A stretch of 64,000 nucleotides of DNA from NCBI RefSeq assembly GCF_000981385.1, contig NZ_LATZ01000016.1:34172-98171 (forward strand), given 5' to 3'. Positions 38,351 through 46,459 of this stretch are shown in pieces (positions within the stretch are counted from its first letter, which is position 1; the number at the start of each line of letters is the position of its first letter). The DNA comes from Bacillus sp. SA1-12. GTDB lineage: Bacteria; Bacillota; Bacilli; Bacillales; Bacillaceae. Below the pieces are notes generated by a model. The model was not told the DNA's origin. It did not search any database and saw nothing but the letters and a program-made list of their open reading frames with translations. Position numbers and translations under genes: made by a program.

Positions 38351-38980
38351 ATGAGATTCCTTAAAAAGTATCTGGCTAGTCAATCTCGAAGACCAAAGGG
38401 TGCTATCGGAAAGTTAATGGGGAAATTGATGAACAAAATGAATGCGCAAATGAACGAAAAAACGATCCAATTACTTGGAATTGATGAAGGTGATTTTGTC
38501 TTGGAAATCGGCTTTGGAAATGGAAAGTATATTGCAGAAATTATTGAAAAGGTAAAGGGGACTCATGTGTTCGGGCTGGACTTTTCCGATGCGATGGTAA
38601 AGACTGCAACCAAACTGAACAAGGATTCCATAGAGCAAGGGAGAGTACATATCGAACAGGGAGATATTAAAAAAATTCCTTTTGAAGATAAGATGTTTAA
38701 TAAAATATTCACCGTAAACACCATTTATTTTTGGTCGGACCCAATTCACGGTCTACAGGAAATAAAACGAGTGCTCAAGCCTGGGGGGAGATTAGCCATT
38801 ACCTTTCGTTCCAAAGACATCATGTTGCAAAGAACATCCTCTGAATATGATTTCTCTCTATATACACCCGATGCAGAGGAAGTTGAAAATTTACTAAATG
38901 AAGCAGGTTTTTCGAATAGTAGCATCCAATATTTTAGGGACAAGTCGATTGAATATTATTGCGTAGTGGCAGAGCATTAA
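38351..38980 (+). CDS. Class I SAM-dependent methyltransferase
   Basis: 210-residue cytoplasmic methyltransferase. Motif I is VLEIGFGNGKYIAEI, motif II VFGLDFSDAMV, and KRVLKPGGRLAITF lies at the post-III region, like UbiE/Methyltransf_11 proteins. The basic N-terminus FLKKYLASQSRRPKG precedes the fold. ATG 38351 has GGAGG eight bases upstream; earlier in-frame starts lack one. Target unknown. A short hairpin GAGCCCTTT / AAAGGGTTC (39009-39033) follows without a T-run. Confidence 0.85.
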   Translation: MRFLKKYLASQSRRPKGAIGKLMGKLMNKMNAQMNEKTIQLLGIDEGDFVLEIGFGNGKYIAEIIEKVKGTHVFGLDFSDAMVKTATKLNKDSIEQGRVHIEQGDIKKIPFEDKMFNKIFTVNTIYFWSDPIHGLQEIKRVLKPGGRLAITFRSKDIMLQRTSSEYDFSLYTPDAEEVENLLNEAGFSNSSIQYFRDKSIEYYCVVAEH

Positions 38981-39177
38981 CAGGCTGCCAAAACCGATAA
39001 ATAAAATAGAGCCCTTTCATTAATTAAAGGGTTCCTGCTTCTAATTGATTTGCAGCAATACATATATTCGGATATTTCGATCGAGGAGATTATTCATATA
39101 AGCTAAACTCAACCTCCAGAGCAATGGGATACCATTATTCAGATCGAAATGTTTGTGGAATGATAGGGAGTGAGAGG

Positions 39178-40422
39178 ATGGAAGCAACCAATTTAGCAAA
39201 ACCTACTGAGCAGCAAATGAGATGGCAAGATCTTGAACTGGGCATGTTCTGTCACTTTGGAATGAACACCTTTCACGATCAGGAATGGGGAGAGGGTACT
39301 GATTCACCGGAAACATTCAACCCATCTTCATTAAATGTAAGACAGTGGGTGAAGCTCGCCAAAGAAGCTGGGTTTAAGTATTTTATTTTAACGGCTAAAC
39401 ATCATGATGGGTTTTGTCTATGGCCAACCGCAACAACCGAGTATTCTGTAAAGTCTAGCCCTTGGAAAAACGGCAAGGGGGACGTTGTTCGAGAAGTAGC
39501 GGAAGCTTGCCAAGAACAAGGAATGTTGTTTGGTTTGTACCTTTCCCCATGGGACCGCCACGAGCCATGCTATTCGGATAAAGAAGCATATGATGACTTT
39601 TATTGTCGACAATTAATTGAACTTTTAACGAATTATGGTCCTTTGGTAGAAGTATGGTTTGACGGGGCTGGATCAGAAGGCAGGGAATATGATTGGAAGA
39701 GGATTATCGGCTTAGTTAAAAAACACCAGCCTGATGCGATGATTTTTAATATGGGAGAACCGACAATACGCTGGGTTGGCAATGAAGACGGTGTTGCCCC
39801 TTATCCATGCTGGAATACGGCAGAAACAGCAAAAGTAAGCATGTACACAAGTGACATGTTGACATGGATGCCTGGAACACCTGCCTGGGTACCAGCAGAA
39901 TGTGATGTGCCGATCCGAAAAAGGCACTGGTTTTGGCATCCAAACGATGAACAGAGCCTCCTTTCCTTAGATGAATTAATGGATATTTATTATCATTCGG
40001 TAGGCCATGGAACGAATTTATTGTTGAATGTAGCACCTGATAATCGAGGGCTTATTCCAGAAGTTGATGTCCAAAGAGTGCAAGAATTTGGAAAGGAAAT
40101 TAAAAGCCGGTTTGCAAATTCTATTGCAGAAACGTCAGGTGAAGGAAATGAGTTTTTGTTGTCTCTTTCTGTAGAATCGTTGATTGATCATGTCATCTTA
40201 ATGGAGGATATTTCCTTTGGTGAACGGGTAAGGGAATATGTTCTCGAAGCTAAGCAAGGAGACAAATGGGTTAAGGTAGTAAAAGGCAGTGCGATAGGTC
40301 ATAAAAAAATTGATCAATTTGAACCGATTGTAACAGATCAACTAAGGTTAAAGGTACATGAGGCTGCAGCAAATCCACGGATCCGTAGATTTGCTGGTAT
40401 TTGTACAACAAAAAATAGATGA
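39178..40422 (+). CDS. GH29 alpha-L-fucosidase
   Basis: Cytoplasmic glycoside hydrolase (no signal peptide) of 414 residues removing alpha-L-fucose. MFCHFGMNTF at the first strand, LTAKHHDGFCLW, and VEVWFDGAGSE with nucleophile Asp162 are GH29 signatures. The TIM barrel ends near 340 (GTNLLLNVAPDNRG) and a small beta domain follows. GGGAGTG precedes ATG 39178. It is a lone gene; no fucose permease or catabolic genes are near. Lack of export implies the substrate enters as an oligosaccharide, possibly by the CUT1 system (inference). Confidence 0.9.
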   Translation: MEATNLAKPTEQQMRWQDLELGMFCHFGMNTFHDQEWGEGTDSPETFNPSSLNVRQWVKLAKEAGFKYFILTAKHHDGFCLWPTATTEYSVKSSPWKNGKGDVVREVAEACQEQGMLFGLYLSPWDRHEPCYSDKEAYDDFYCRQLIELLTNYGPLVEVWFDGAGSEGREYDWKRIIGLVKKHQPDAMIFNMGEPTIRWVGNEDGVAPYPCWNTAETAKVSMYTSDMLTWMPGTPAWVPAECDVPIRKRHWFWHPNDEQSLLSLDELMDIYYHSVGHGTNLLLNVAPDNRGLIPEVDVQRVQEFGKEIKSRFANSIAETSGEGNEFLLSLSVESLIDHVILMEDISFGERVREYVLEAKQGDKWVKVVKGSAIGHKKIDQFEPIVTDQLRLKVHEAAANPRIRRFAGICTTKNR

Positions 40423-40509
40423 TTGTATACGTCATTGAATTGAGCTCAATTTTTTTTGTAACACCTAAACAATGTCTTATTTTAAGAGTAAACGAATACC
40501 AAGATTTCA

Positions 40510-40541
40510 GGCTATGATTTTTATTAATCATGGCCTTTTTA
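40510..40541 (+). terminator. Terminator behind the GH29 gene
   Basis: AGGCTATGATT / AATCATGGCCT stem (one wobble) and T5. A weaker AATTGAGCTCAATT-T8 hairpin lies at 40438-40457, immediately after the gene. Confidence 0.75.
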
Positions 40542-40700
40542 TTTCTTATTATCTTATTGGTGGGTGTTTTAAAGCTAAAGGAACAGAAACAATATAGTAT
40601 TGCTGGCTTGGTGGTAATAACCAAAAAAGCTTCTAATTATTTTCTAGTTTATCGTTTTTGAAGAATGAACATTAAACGAAAGGACAATCAGATTTTATTG

Positions 40701-40729
40701 TTGACTTTATACCCTTAGGGGTATATTAT
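40701..40729 (+). promoter_or_regulatory. SigA-type promoter with CstR operator in its spacer (operator 1)
   Basis: TTGACT-N17-TATTAT with ATACCCTTAGGGGTAT at 40709-40724 filling the spacer. Bound repressor would block polymerase directly. It drives the rhodanese remnant and cstR. Confidence 0.85.
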
Positions 40730-40768
40730 AGAGCTGATCGATGACATTTTTTCATTGAAGGAGGTTTA

Positions 40769-40990
40769 ATTGATCAGTTGAAAGACCTTGAATCTGATAG
40801 GATAACTGTGATTGATGTAAGAGACTATAACGACTCTTACAAGGAACCTATTATTGGTGTCCTATTTCCTATTTAAAAAGAAATTTAAAAGCTATTCTAA
40901 ATAAAGTTTTACATCTAATTGTTACAAGTACCTTGAGAAAAATTTTTGGACAAGTTATTTGAGAAAACACGGTTTTCGAGTTATAGGATA
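40769..40990 (+). pseudogene. Rhodanese-domain remnant
   Basis: GAAGGAGG precedes IDQLKDLESDRITVIDVRDY, the start of a rhodanese domain; the frame stops at 40876. A second piece near 40935-40985 reads YLRKHGFRVIG, matching the end of such domains. The catalytic-Cys section is missing and no standard start codon is seen. First gene of the sulfur cluster in position, but dead. The gap 40423-41068 otherwise holds the terminator and operator 1. Confidence 0.6.
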
Positions 40991-41068
40991 AACAAACATT
41001 CATAGTCACAATTTATATTTAAAAGGCATTTGTTAAACATAAAATTAATTGTTAAAGGAGGAAAAACA

Positions 41069-41329
41069 GTGGATTATAATGATCAAATGAAAAATAGAGT
41101 AAAACGAATTGAAGGACAGTTAAGAGGAATTTTAAAAATGATGGAAGAAAATAAGGACTGCAAAGAAGTTATTACTCAATTATCAGCATCAAGAACTGCC
41201 ATTGACCGAACAATTGGATTAATTGTTAGCTCGAATTTAGTCGAGTGTGTTCGGGAGGCTGAAAAAAATGGTGAAAAGACAGAAGAATTAGTAAAGGAAG
41301 CAGTAAACCTACTGGTGAGAAGTCGATAA
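41069..41329 (+). CDS. cstR: CstR, persulfide-sensing CsoR-family repressor
   Basis: 86-residue helical DNA-binding protein. NRVKRIEGQLRGILKMM is the conserved first helix. Cys31 and Cys60 stand at the positions used by S. aureus CstR to form per- and polysulfide links; the His ligand of copper-sensing CsoR is Asn56 here, so it should sense sulfane sulfur, not Cu(I). Five ATACCC-GGGGTAT operators lie before the surrounding genes. GTG 41069 follows AAAGGAGG. When reacted with persulfide it releases DNA and the cluster is transcribed. Equivalent to B. subtilis YrkD by position. Confidence 0.92.
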   Translation: MDYNDQMKNRVKRIEGQLRGILKMMEENKDCKEVITQLSASRTAIDRTIGLIVSSNLVECVREAEKNGEKTEELVKEAVNLLVRSR

Positions 41330-41330
41330 A

Positions 41331-41357
41331 AAAGGGTTGACACCCTCTTTTATTTTT
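41331..41357 (+). terminator. Terminator behind cstR
   Basis: AAAAAAGGGT-TGAC-ACCCTCTTTT followed by ATTTTT, immediately after the stop. Confidence 0.65.
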
Positions 41358-41367
41358 GATTAATATA

Positions 41368-41383
41368 ATACCCATAGGGGTAA
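41368..41383. promoter_or_regulatory. CstR operator 2
   Basis: ATACCCATAGGGGTAA ahead of the TusA pseudogene. TATAAT overlaps its left edge, so it probably marks a second promoter. Confidence 0.75.
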
Positions 41384-41412
41384 TGGTATATGTGATGATG
41401 AGGAAAAAAACA

Positions 41413-41624
41413 ATGAAAATAAATAAAGTGTTAGATGCAAATGGTTTAAGCTTGTCGAATGCCCATTGTTAAATCAAAGAAGGCGATGAATGAACTTGAA
41501 TCTGATCAAGTTTCAGAAATTCATACAACCGATTTAGGTGATAAGAATGAAATCAGTCGGACATGTACTTTTGAAACATGAAGAGGAAAACGATGTATTA
41601 AATTTTTGGATTAAAAAAGGATAA
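41413..41624 (+). pseudogene. TusA-family sulfurtransferase gene, frameshifted
   Basis: MKINKVLDANGLS is in frame, then the CPMP catalytic region is scrambled by an indel (TTGTCGAATGCCC where TGTCCGATGCCC is expected). The next frame reads IVKSKKAMNELESDQVSEIH, TTDLGDKNEIS, and after another shift HEEENDVLNFWIKKG and stop. The C-terminus matches the intact TusA at 45019 (FWIKKG). At least two lesions. Confidence 0.8.
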
Positions 41625-41641
41625 TTTTTTTTTATTTTTAA

Positions 41642-41657
41642 ATACCCATACAGGTAT
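41642..41657. promoter_or_regulatory. CstR operator 3 (degenerate)
   Basis: ATACCCATACAGGTAT, 30 bases before yrkE. The right arm has lost one G compared with the other sites. Confidence 0.6.
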
Positions 41658-41686
41658 ATTGTAAATTAACTTCTAGGAGGCACAAC

Positions 41687-42166
41687 ATGACAGAAAAGAA
41701 GAAAACAACAATTGTCTTATTTAGTGGCGATTATGATAAAGCAATGGCTGCTTATATTATCGCAAATGGTGCAGCTGCTTATGATCATGAAGTAACCATT
41801 TTTCACACGTTTTGGGGATTAAATGCTTTACGCAAAAATGAAAATGTTCCGGTGAAAAAAGGGTTTATGGAAAGAATGTTTGGCAAAATGATGCCTAGAG
41901 GTGCTGATAAAATGGGACTTTCAAAAATGAACTTTGCTGGATTTGGTCCCAAAATGATAAAAGAAACTATGAAAAAGCATAACGCTATGACTTTACCACA
42001 ATTAATTGAAATGGCACAAGATCAAGACGTAAAACTAGTAGCATGCACCATGACCATGGATCTGTTAGGTCTTAAGGAAGAAGAGCTATTAGACAACATT
42101 GAATATGCCGGAGTTGCCGCTTATTTAGCAGATGCAGAGGAAGGTAATGTTAATTTGTTTATCTAA
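41687..42166 (+). CDS. yrkE: DsrE/DsrF-like sulfur-relay protein
   Basis: 159-residue homologue of B. subtilis YrkE. DsrE-fold protein that may hold persulfide sulfur on Cys120 (LVACTMTMDLLGL). The N-terminus TTIVLFSGDYDKAMAAYIIA is the nucleotide-fold-like first strand, and the central basic GFMERMFGKMMPRGADK insertion is typical of this subgroup, which often sits at the membrane. GGAGG precedes the ATG. Transcribed under operator 3 with the rhodaneses that follow. Confidence 0.9.
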   Translation: MTEKKKTTIVLFSGDYDKAMAAYIIANGAAAYDHEVTIFHTFWGLNALRKNENVPVKKGFMERMFGKMMPRGADKMGLSKMNFAGFGPKMIKETMKKHNAMTLPQLIEMAQDQDVKLVACTMTMDLLGLKEEELLDNIEYAGVAAYLADAEEGNVNLFI

Positions 42167-42201
42167 AAGGTTAGGGCTTTACTACCAAGGGGGAGTTGCA
42201 A

Positions 42202-42566
42202 ATGGATTATGTAAATTATCTTTTCATTGTATTGTTTCTTTTCTTAATGTTCAAACGGATCTTACCAACCAAAGGTGTTAACAATATTTCCACTACAGAT
42301 TTAAAAGCAGAATTAAATGACAAAAATAAACAATTTGTTGATGTCCGTACACCTGGAGAGTTTAGAAGGAACCATATTAAAGGATTTAAAAATATCCCAT
42401 TACAAAATTTCGAAAAAAAGCAGAGATAGAACTTTCAAAGGACAAAGAAGTAATTGTGATTTGTCAAAGTGGAATGAGAAGCCAACAGGCTAGTAAGGTC
42501 CTAAAAAAACTAGGATTTTCTAAAGTAACAAATGTCAAAGGTGGCATGAGTGCCTGGTCAACTTAA
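42202..42566 (+). pseudogene. Membrane-anchored rhodanese, one-base frameshift
   Basis: An N-terminal membrane helix (YLFIVLFLFLMF) followed by a rhodanese domain. The frame breaks at an A7 run (about 42413-42419); one more A would join FKNIPLQNFEKK to AEIELSKDKEVIVICQSGMR, which carries the active-site loop CQSGMRS, and the protein would then end GGMSAWST at 42566 (121 residues). Everything else is intact, so an assembly error or phase-variable homopolymer is as likely as decay. Role: passing sulfane sulfur from thiosulfate or persulfides. Confidence 0.8.
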
Positions 42567-42585
42567 AATTTGGGAGGACTATAAA

Positions 42586-42883
42586 ATGAAACAAATGACT
42601 GCAAAAGTAGTAGAAACTTTATTAAACGAAGGAAAAAACATTAAATATTATTGATGTACGCGAAGTGGATGAAGTAGCAGCTGGCAAAATTTTTGGTGCA
42701 GTTAATATTCCATTAGAATCAGTTGAGTTCCGTATACATGATTTAGATAAAACAAAAGAGTATATAATGGTTTGCCGTTCTGGAGGAAGAAGTGGTCGTG
42801 CCACGCAACTCCTTGAAAGCTATGGATTTAAAGTAATCAACATGGCTGGTGGAATGGTTGCTTGGGAAGGTAAAGTTGTATAA
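42586..42883 (+). pseudogene. Cytoplasmic rhodanese, one-base frameshift
   Basis: TGGGAGG precedes ATG 42586. The frame reads MKQMTAKVVETLLNEGK and then shifts at an A6 run (about 42632-42637); with one A less it continues NIIDVREVDEVAAGKIFGAV and contains the active loop CRSGGRS, ending WEGKVV. About 98 residues when repaired. It is the second rhodanese in a row broken only at a poly-A tract. Confidence 0.8.
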
Positions 42884-42900
42884 ATTTTTTAGTAAAATCA

Positions 42901-42916
42901 ATACCCGTATGGGTAT
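42901..42916. promoter_or_regulatory. CstR operator 4
   Basis: ATACCC-GTAT-GGGTAT with perfect arms, 20 bases before yrkF. AGGAGG follows directly. Confidence 0.8.
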
Positions 42917-42935
42917 AAAAACAGGAGGTTTAAAA

Positions 42936-43517
42936 ATGGAAAGCTTCAAAGTAAACACGATTTTAGATGCAAAAGGTTTAGCATGTCCAATGCCGATTGT
43001 TAAAACAAAGAAAGCAATGAATAACATGGAGGCAGGGCAAGTATTAGAAGTTCAAGCGACAGATAAAGGGTCCAAAACAGACATGGAAGCATGGGCTGGA
43101 AGTTCAGGACATCAATATTTAGGAACAATCGAAGAAGGAGCAGTGATGAAACATTATCTTCGCAAATCTTCAAATGACGAAGCCACTGAAAAGAAACACC
43201 TAAATGTTATAAGTAACGAAGTTCTAGAGAAAAAGCTAGAAACAAATGAAACCATCGTGGTTATCGATGTAAGAGAATCAGCAGAATATGTTTTTAATCA
43301 TATTCCTAATGCTATCTCCATACCATTAGGCGAATTGGAAAACAGATTAAATGAATTAAACAAACAAGATGAAATCTATGTAGTTTGTCGAACAGGTAAC
43401 CGTAGCGATCTTGCCGCACAGAAATTAACTGAAAATGGATTTGCTAATATCATTAATGTTGTACCTGGCATGAGTCAATGGAATGGCAAAACAACAAGAA
43501 TAAATGATAAAAACTAG
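42936..43517 (+). CDS. yrkF: TusA-rhodanese fusion protein
   Basis: 193-residue two-domain sulfurtransferase. TusA domain at 1-75 with Cys17 in [10 protein letters not shown]; rhodanese domain at 95-185 with DVRESAEY and active Cys151 in VVCRTGNRSDLA. The fusion would move persulfide sulfur from one thiol to the other inside one protein. Same architecture as B. subtilis YrkF. ATG 42936 is chosen for GGAGG upstream; the frame is open earlier but overlaps operator 4. Confidence 0.92.
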   Translation: MESFKVNTILDAKGLACPMPIVKTKKAMNNMEAGQVLEVQATDKGSKTDMEAWAGSSGHQYLGTIEEGAVMKHYLRKSSNDEATEKKHLNVISNEVLEKKLETNETIVVIDVRESAEYVFNHIPNAISIPLGELENRLNELNKQDEIYVVCRTGNRSDLAAQKLTENGFANIINVVPGMSQWNGKTTRINDKN

Positions 43518-43529
43518 CAGGACTAAACA

Positions 43530-43823
43530 ATGAATAAAAAGTAGCGATAATTGTAAGTAATGGTGAATTATTTGATGCATACAAGGTATTTAATATGGCA
43601 AAGGCAACAACAGCAACTGATTAAGAAGTGGCTTTTTCTTCACTTTCTTCTATTCCGGAATTAGTTACAATGGCACAAGAAGTTGATGTGAAATTTATCG
43701 TTGTCAAATGACACTGGATATAATGGGATTAGAAATAGAAGACTTTGTGACGGAATTTAATTTGGTGGCGCAGTTACATTTTTAGATTCTGCAAAGGATG
43801 CAGATGTAACTTTAACTTTTTAA
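43530..43823 (+). pseudogene. DsrE-like gene, internally deleted with stops
   Basis: Pieces read VAIIVSNGELFDAYKVFNMA, KATTATD, stop, EVAF, then IPELVTMAQEVDVKFIVVK, TLDIMGLEIEDFVTEF and GGAVTFLDSAKDADVTLTF before a stop at 43823. The middle section found in DsrE2-type proteins is absent and the Cys expected before TLDIMGL falls in a frameshift. True decay. The gap 43518-43870 holds nothing else except operator 5. Confidence 0.75.
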
Positions 43824-43849
43824 AACATTATATTTTTTTAATTAAAATT

Positions 43850-43865
43850 ATACCGTAGGGGGTAT
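43850..43865. promoter_or_regulatory. CstR operator 5, overlapping the yrkH ribosome site
   Basis: ATACCGTAGGGGGTAT ends six bases before the yrkH start, so the GGGGG of the right arm is also the Shine-Dalgarno. Confidence 0.75.
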
Positions 43866-43870
43866 ATAGG

Positions 43871-44998
43871 ATGGCAGTTAATGTAATGACATCAAAAGAA
43901 GTGACGAAGAAAGTTTTTAATAAAGAAGAGTTGTTTATTCTTGATGTTCGTAATGAAAGTGATTTTAAAGATTGGAAAATCGAAGGAGAAAACTTTGAGT
44001 ATTTAAATGTTCCATATTTTGAATTGCTAGATGGTGTAGAAGAAATCATTGAAAAAATTCCTGCTGATAAAGAAGTATTGGTTGTTTGTGCTAAGGAAGG
44101 TTCATCGGTAATGGTGGCAGAAATGCTTTCTGACGAAGGACTAAGTGTGTCATACCTTCAGGGTGGGATGAAAGCTTGGAGTGAACATTTAGAAATGGTT
44201 AAAGTGGGAGACCTAAATGAAGGAGGAGAAATTTATCAATTTGTTCGAATCGGTAAAGGCTGTTTATCTTATATGGTGGTTTCAAATGGTGAAGCAGCGC
44301 TTATAGATGCCACACGTATGACAGACATCTATCTGGAGTTTGCCAATAGTATTAATACTAAAATCACTCATGTATTTGATACACACCTTCATGCGGACCA
44401 TATTTCTGGCGGACGTGAAATCGCTCAGAAAACTGGCGCAACTTACTGGCTACCGCCAAAGGATGCAACAGAAGTAACATTTGATTACCAGCCATTAGAA
44501 GACGGCAACAATGTAACAATCGGCAACACAACTATTAATATCGCAGCGTTATATTCACCAGGTCATACCATTGGTTCAACCTCTTTTGTAGTTGATAAAA
44601 CGTTCCTGATGTCAGGTGATATTTTGTTCATTGATTCAATTGGAAGACCTGACCTTGCCGGCAAGGCAGAAGATTGGGTTGGTGATTTAAGAGAATCTTT
44701 ATATAAACGCTACAGAGAATTGTCAGATGAAATCACTGTCCTACCAGCACATTTTATGATCATTGACGAGTTAAATGATGATGGAAGTGTGTCGGAAAAA
44801 TTAGGTACACTATTTGCTAAAAATCACGGGCTCAATATCGAAGATGAAAATGAATTTAGAAAATTAGTAACTGAAAATTTACCAGTACAGCCTAATGCAT
44901 ACCAGGAAATACGTGAAACGAATATGGGGAAAATCAATCCTGACGTAGATCAAAAGCGCGAAATGGAAATCGGACCAAACCGTTGTGCGGTTCGTTAA
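43871..44998 (+). CDS. yrkH: Rhodanese-persulfide dioxygenase fusion
   Basis: 375-residue detoxifying enzyme. N-terminal rhodanese domain (1-110) with DVRNESDF and Cys73 (VVCAKEGSS); C-terminal metallo-beta-lactamase domain of the ETHE1 type (115-340) with the iron ligands in THLHADH (172-177), SPGHT and SGDIL. It oxidises a persulfide such as glutathione or bacillithiol persulfide to sulfite, and the rhodanese can combine sulfite with persulfide to thiosulfate. Domain order differs from S. aureus CstB, which has the dioxygenase first. Downstream genes fit: a TusA carrier and a sulfite exporter. Confidence 0.9.
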   Translation: MAVNVMTSKEVTKKVFNKEELFILDVRNESDFKDWKIEGENFEYLNVPYFELLDGVEEIIEKIPADKEVLVVCAKEGSSVMVAEMLSDEGLSVSYLQGGMKAWSEHLEMVKVGDLNEGGEIYQFVRIGKGCLSYMVVSNGEAALIDATRMTDIYLEFANSINTKITHVFDTHLHADHISGGREIAQKTGATYWLPPKDATEVTFDYQPLEDGNNVTIGNTTINIAALYSPGHTIGSTSFVVDKTFLMSGDILFIDSIGRPDLAGKAEDWVGDLRESLYKRYRELSDEITVLPAHFMIIDELNDDGSVSEKLGTLFAKNHGLNIEDENEFRKLVTENLPVQPNAYQEIRETNMGKINPDVDQKREMEIGPNRCAVR

Positions 44999-45018
44999 AA
45001 ATAGGAGGAATTATTGAA

Positions 45019-45267
45019 ATGGAATCAACTAAGTTATTAGACGCAAAAGGACTGGCTTGCCCAATGCCGATTATAAAGACAAAAAAAGCTATTGGAGAGC
45101 TTGAACCAGGTCAAGTAATAGAAGTTCATACAACCGATAAAGGGGCAATCAATGATTTAACAGCCTGGGCTAAATCAGGAGGACATGAATTATTAAAATA
45201 CGAAGACGAAAACGGAGTGTTAAAATTTTGGATTAAAAAAGGTTGGAAAATAAAGGGAACCAAATAA
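45019..45267 (+). CDS. yrkI: TusA-family sulfur carrier
   Basis: 82-residue carrier that accepts persulfide on its single cysteine in [20 protein letters not shown]. The whole fold is present, ending [19 protein letters not shown] lies upstream of ATG 45019. It follows yrkH by 20 bases, in the same order as B. subtilis yrkH-yrkI-yrkJ, and should hand sulfur to or from the dioxygenase. A terminator hairpin covers its last codons. Confidence 0.9.
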   Translation: MESTKLLDAKGLACPMPIIKTKKAIGELEPGQVIEVHTTDKGAINDLTAWAKSGGHELLKYEDENGVLKFWIKKGWKIKGTK

Positions 45268-45278
45268 GGTTCCCTTTT
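45252..45278 (+). terminator. Intra-operon terminator or attenuator overlapping the yrkI stop
   Basis: AAAGGGAACC / GGTTCCCTTT perfect 10-bp stem plus T-run, lying across the yrkI stop and 15 bases before the yrkJ Shine-Dalgarno. It should lower exporter expression relative to the enzymes. Confidence 0.75.
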
Positions 45279-45296
45279 TCTAAAGAGGGGAACAAC

Positions 45297-46073
45297 ATGG
45301 ATATTAATCTTAGTATGACAATTTTCATAATTGGATTTGTAGGTTCCTTTATTTCTGGGATGTTAGGAATAGGTGGAGCCATCATTAACTACCCCATGTT
45401 ATTATATATTCCAGTCATGTTAGGGGCTGGACATTTTACAGCACATGAGGTTTCTGGCATTACAGCCATCCAAGTGTTCTTTGCGACAGTTGGTGGTGTT
45501 TTGGCTTACCGTAAAGGTGGTTATTTAAATAAGACGCTAATTACTTACACGGGAATTAGCATTTTGATTGGAAGTTTTATTGGAGGATTTGGCTCTACTC
45601 ACATGCCGGAAAGTGGAATTAATATCGTTTATGGAATTTTAGCTCTTATTGCTGTTGTCATGATGTTTGTACCAAAAAAAGGTATTGATGATATCCTATT
45701 GGAACAAGTCCAGTTTAACAAATGGCTTGCAGCATTATTTGCTTTCGGAGTGGGCATTGGTGTTGGTATTGTAGGTGCGGGAGGAGCATTCCTGTTAGTT
45801 CCTATCTTGCTTGTGGTTTTAAAAATACCGACAAGAATGACACTTGCCTCTTCATTAGCAATTACACTTATTTCGTCAATTGGGACTGTTTCTGGAAAAA
45901 TCGCAACAGGTCAAGTACCGATTCTGCCTTCACTTTTAATGGTTGTTGCGAGTTTAATTGCTTCACCTATAGGAGCCAAGATGGGGAAAAGAGTGAACAC
46001 AAAAGTTTTGCAAGGTATAATGATGATTTTAATTTTAGCGACAGCAGTGAAGGCTTGGATAGCAATTTTATAA
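45297..46073 (+). CDS. yrkJ: TauE/SafE-family sulfite exporter
   Basis: 258-residue membrane protein with about eight helices in two halves, each beginning with [11 protein letters not shown] (residue about 19) or [15 protein letters not shown] (about 160), the repeated motif of the TauE/SafE family. It would expel sulfite or another small sulfur anion made by the dioxygenase. AGAGGGG precedes ATG 45297. Last gene of the CstR cluster; B. subtilis YrkJ holds the same place. Confidence 0.9.
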   Translation: MDINLSMTIFIIGFVGSFISGMLGIGGAIINYPMLLYIPVMLGAGHFTAHEVSGITAIQVFFATVGGVLAYRKGGYLNKTLITYTGISILIGSFIGGFGSTHMPESGINIVYGILALIAVVMMFVPKKGIDDILLEQVQFNKWLAALFAFGVGIGVGIVGAGGAFLLVPILLVVLKIPTRMTLASSLAITLISSIGTVSGKIATGQVPILPSLLMVVASLIASPIGAKMGKRVNTKVLQGIMMILILATAVKAWIAIL

Positions 46074-46244
46074 ATTTTATGAAGTTCAAATAATAGCTAT
46101 AATAGTAATTTTGTGAAATTATTCACTTAAAGTAATGAGGGCTTAGTATAAAAAGAGATTGCTTTTATGATTCGTCAGGTTTCTTTATAATCCGAAAACG
46201 TTAAAAAAACACGGATGTGTAATGCTGCATAATGCTAAAAATGT

Positions 46245-46287
46245 AAAAGCGCCTACCGCCTGAATAATAATGGGCTTGGCGCTTTTT
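46245..46287. terminator. Terminator behind the sulfur cluster
   Basis: AAAAGCGCC / GGCGCTTTT with further pairing inside the loop, and T5. Usable from both sides. The rest of 46074-46459 is AT-rich and should hold the promoter of the germination permease gene. Confidence 0.8.
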
Positions 46288-46459
46288 GCTTACTCTGATA
46301 GTTGCTATTATGTAAACTAGTTTTTGTATACAGTATTTATGTGAAAACTTGATAATCTGCTCAATTAGCATAACGTGTTTGCACTTGGTAATAATAAACA
46401 GAAATAATATTGCTTTTTTATTTGAAATAATTCCAAAGTTTCATTATAGGGAGTTTATT

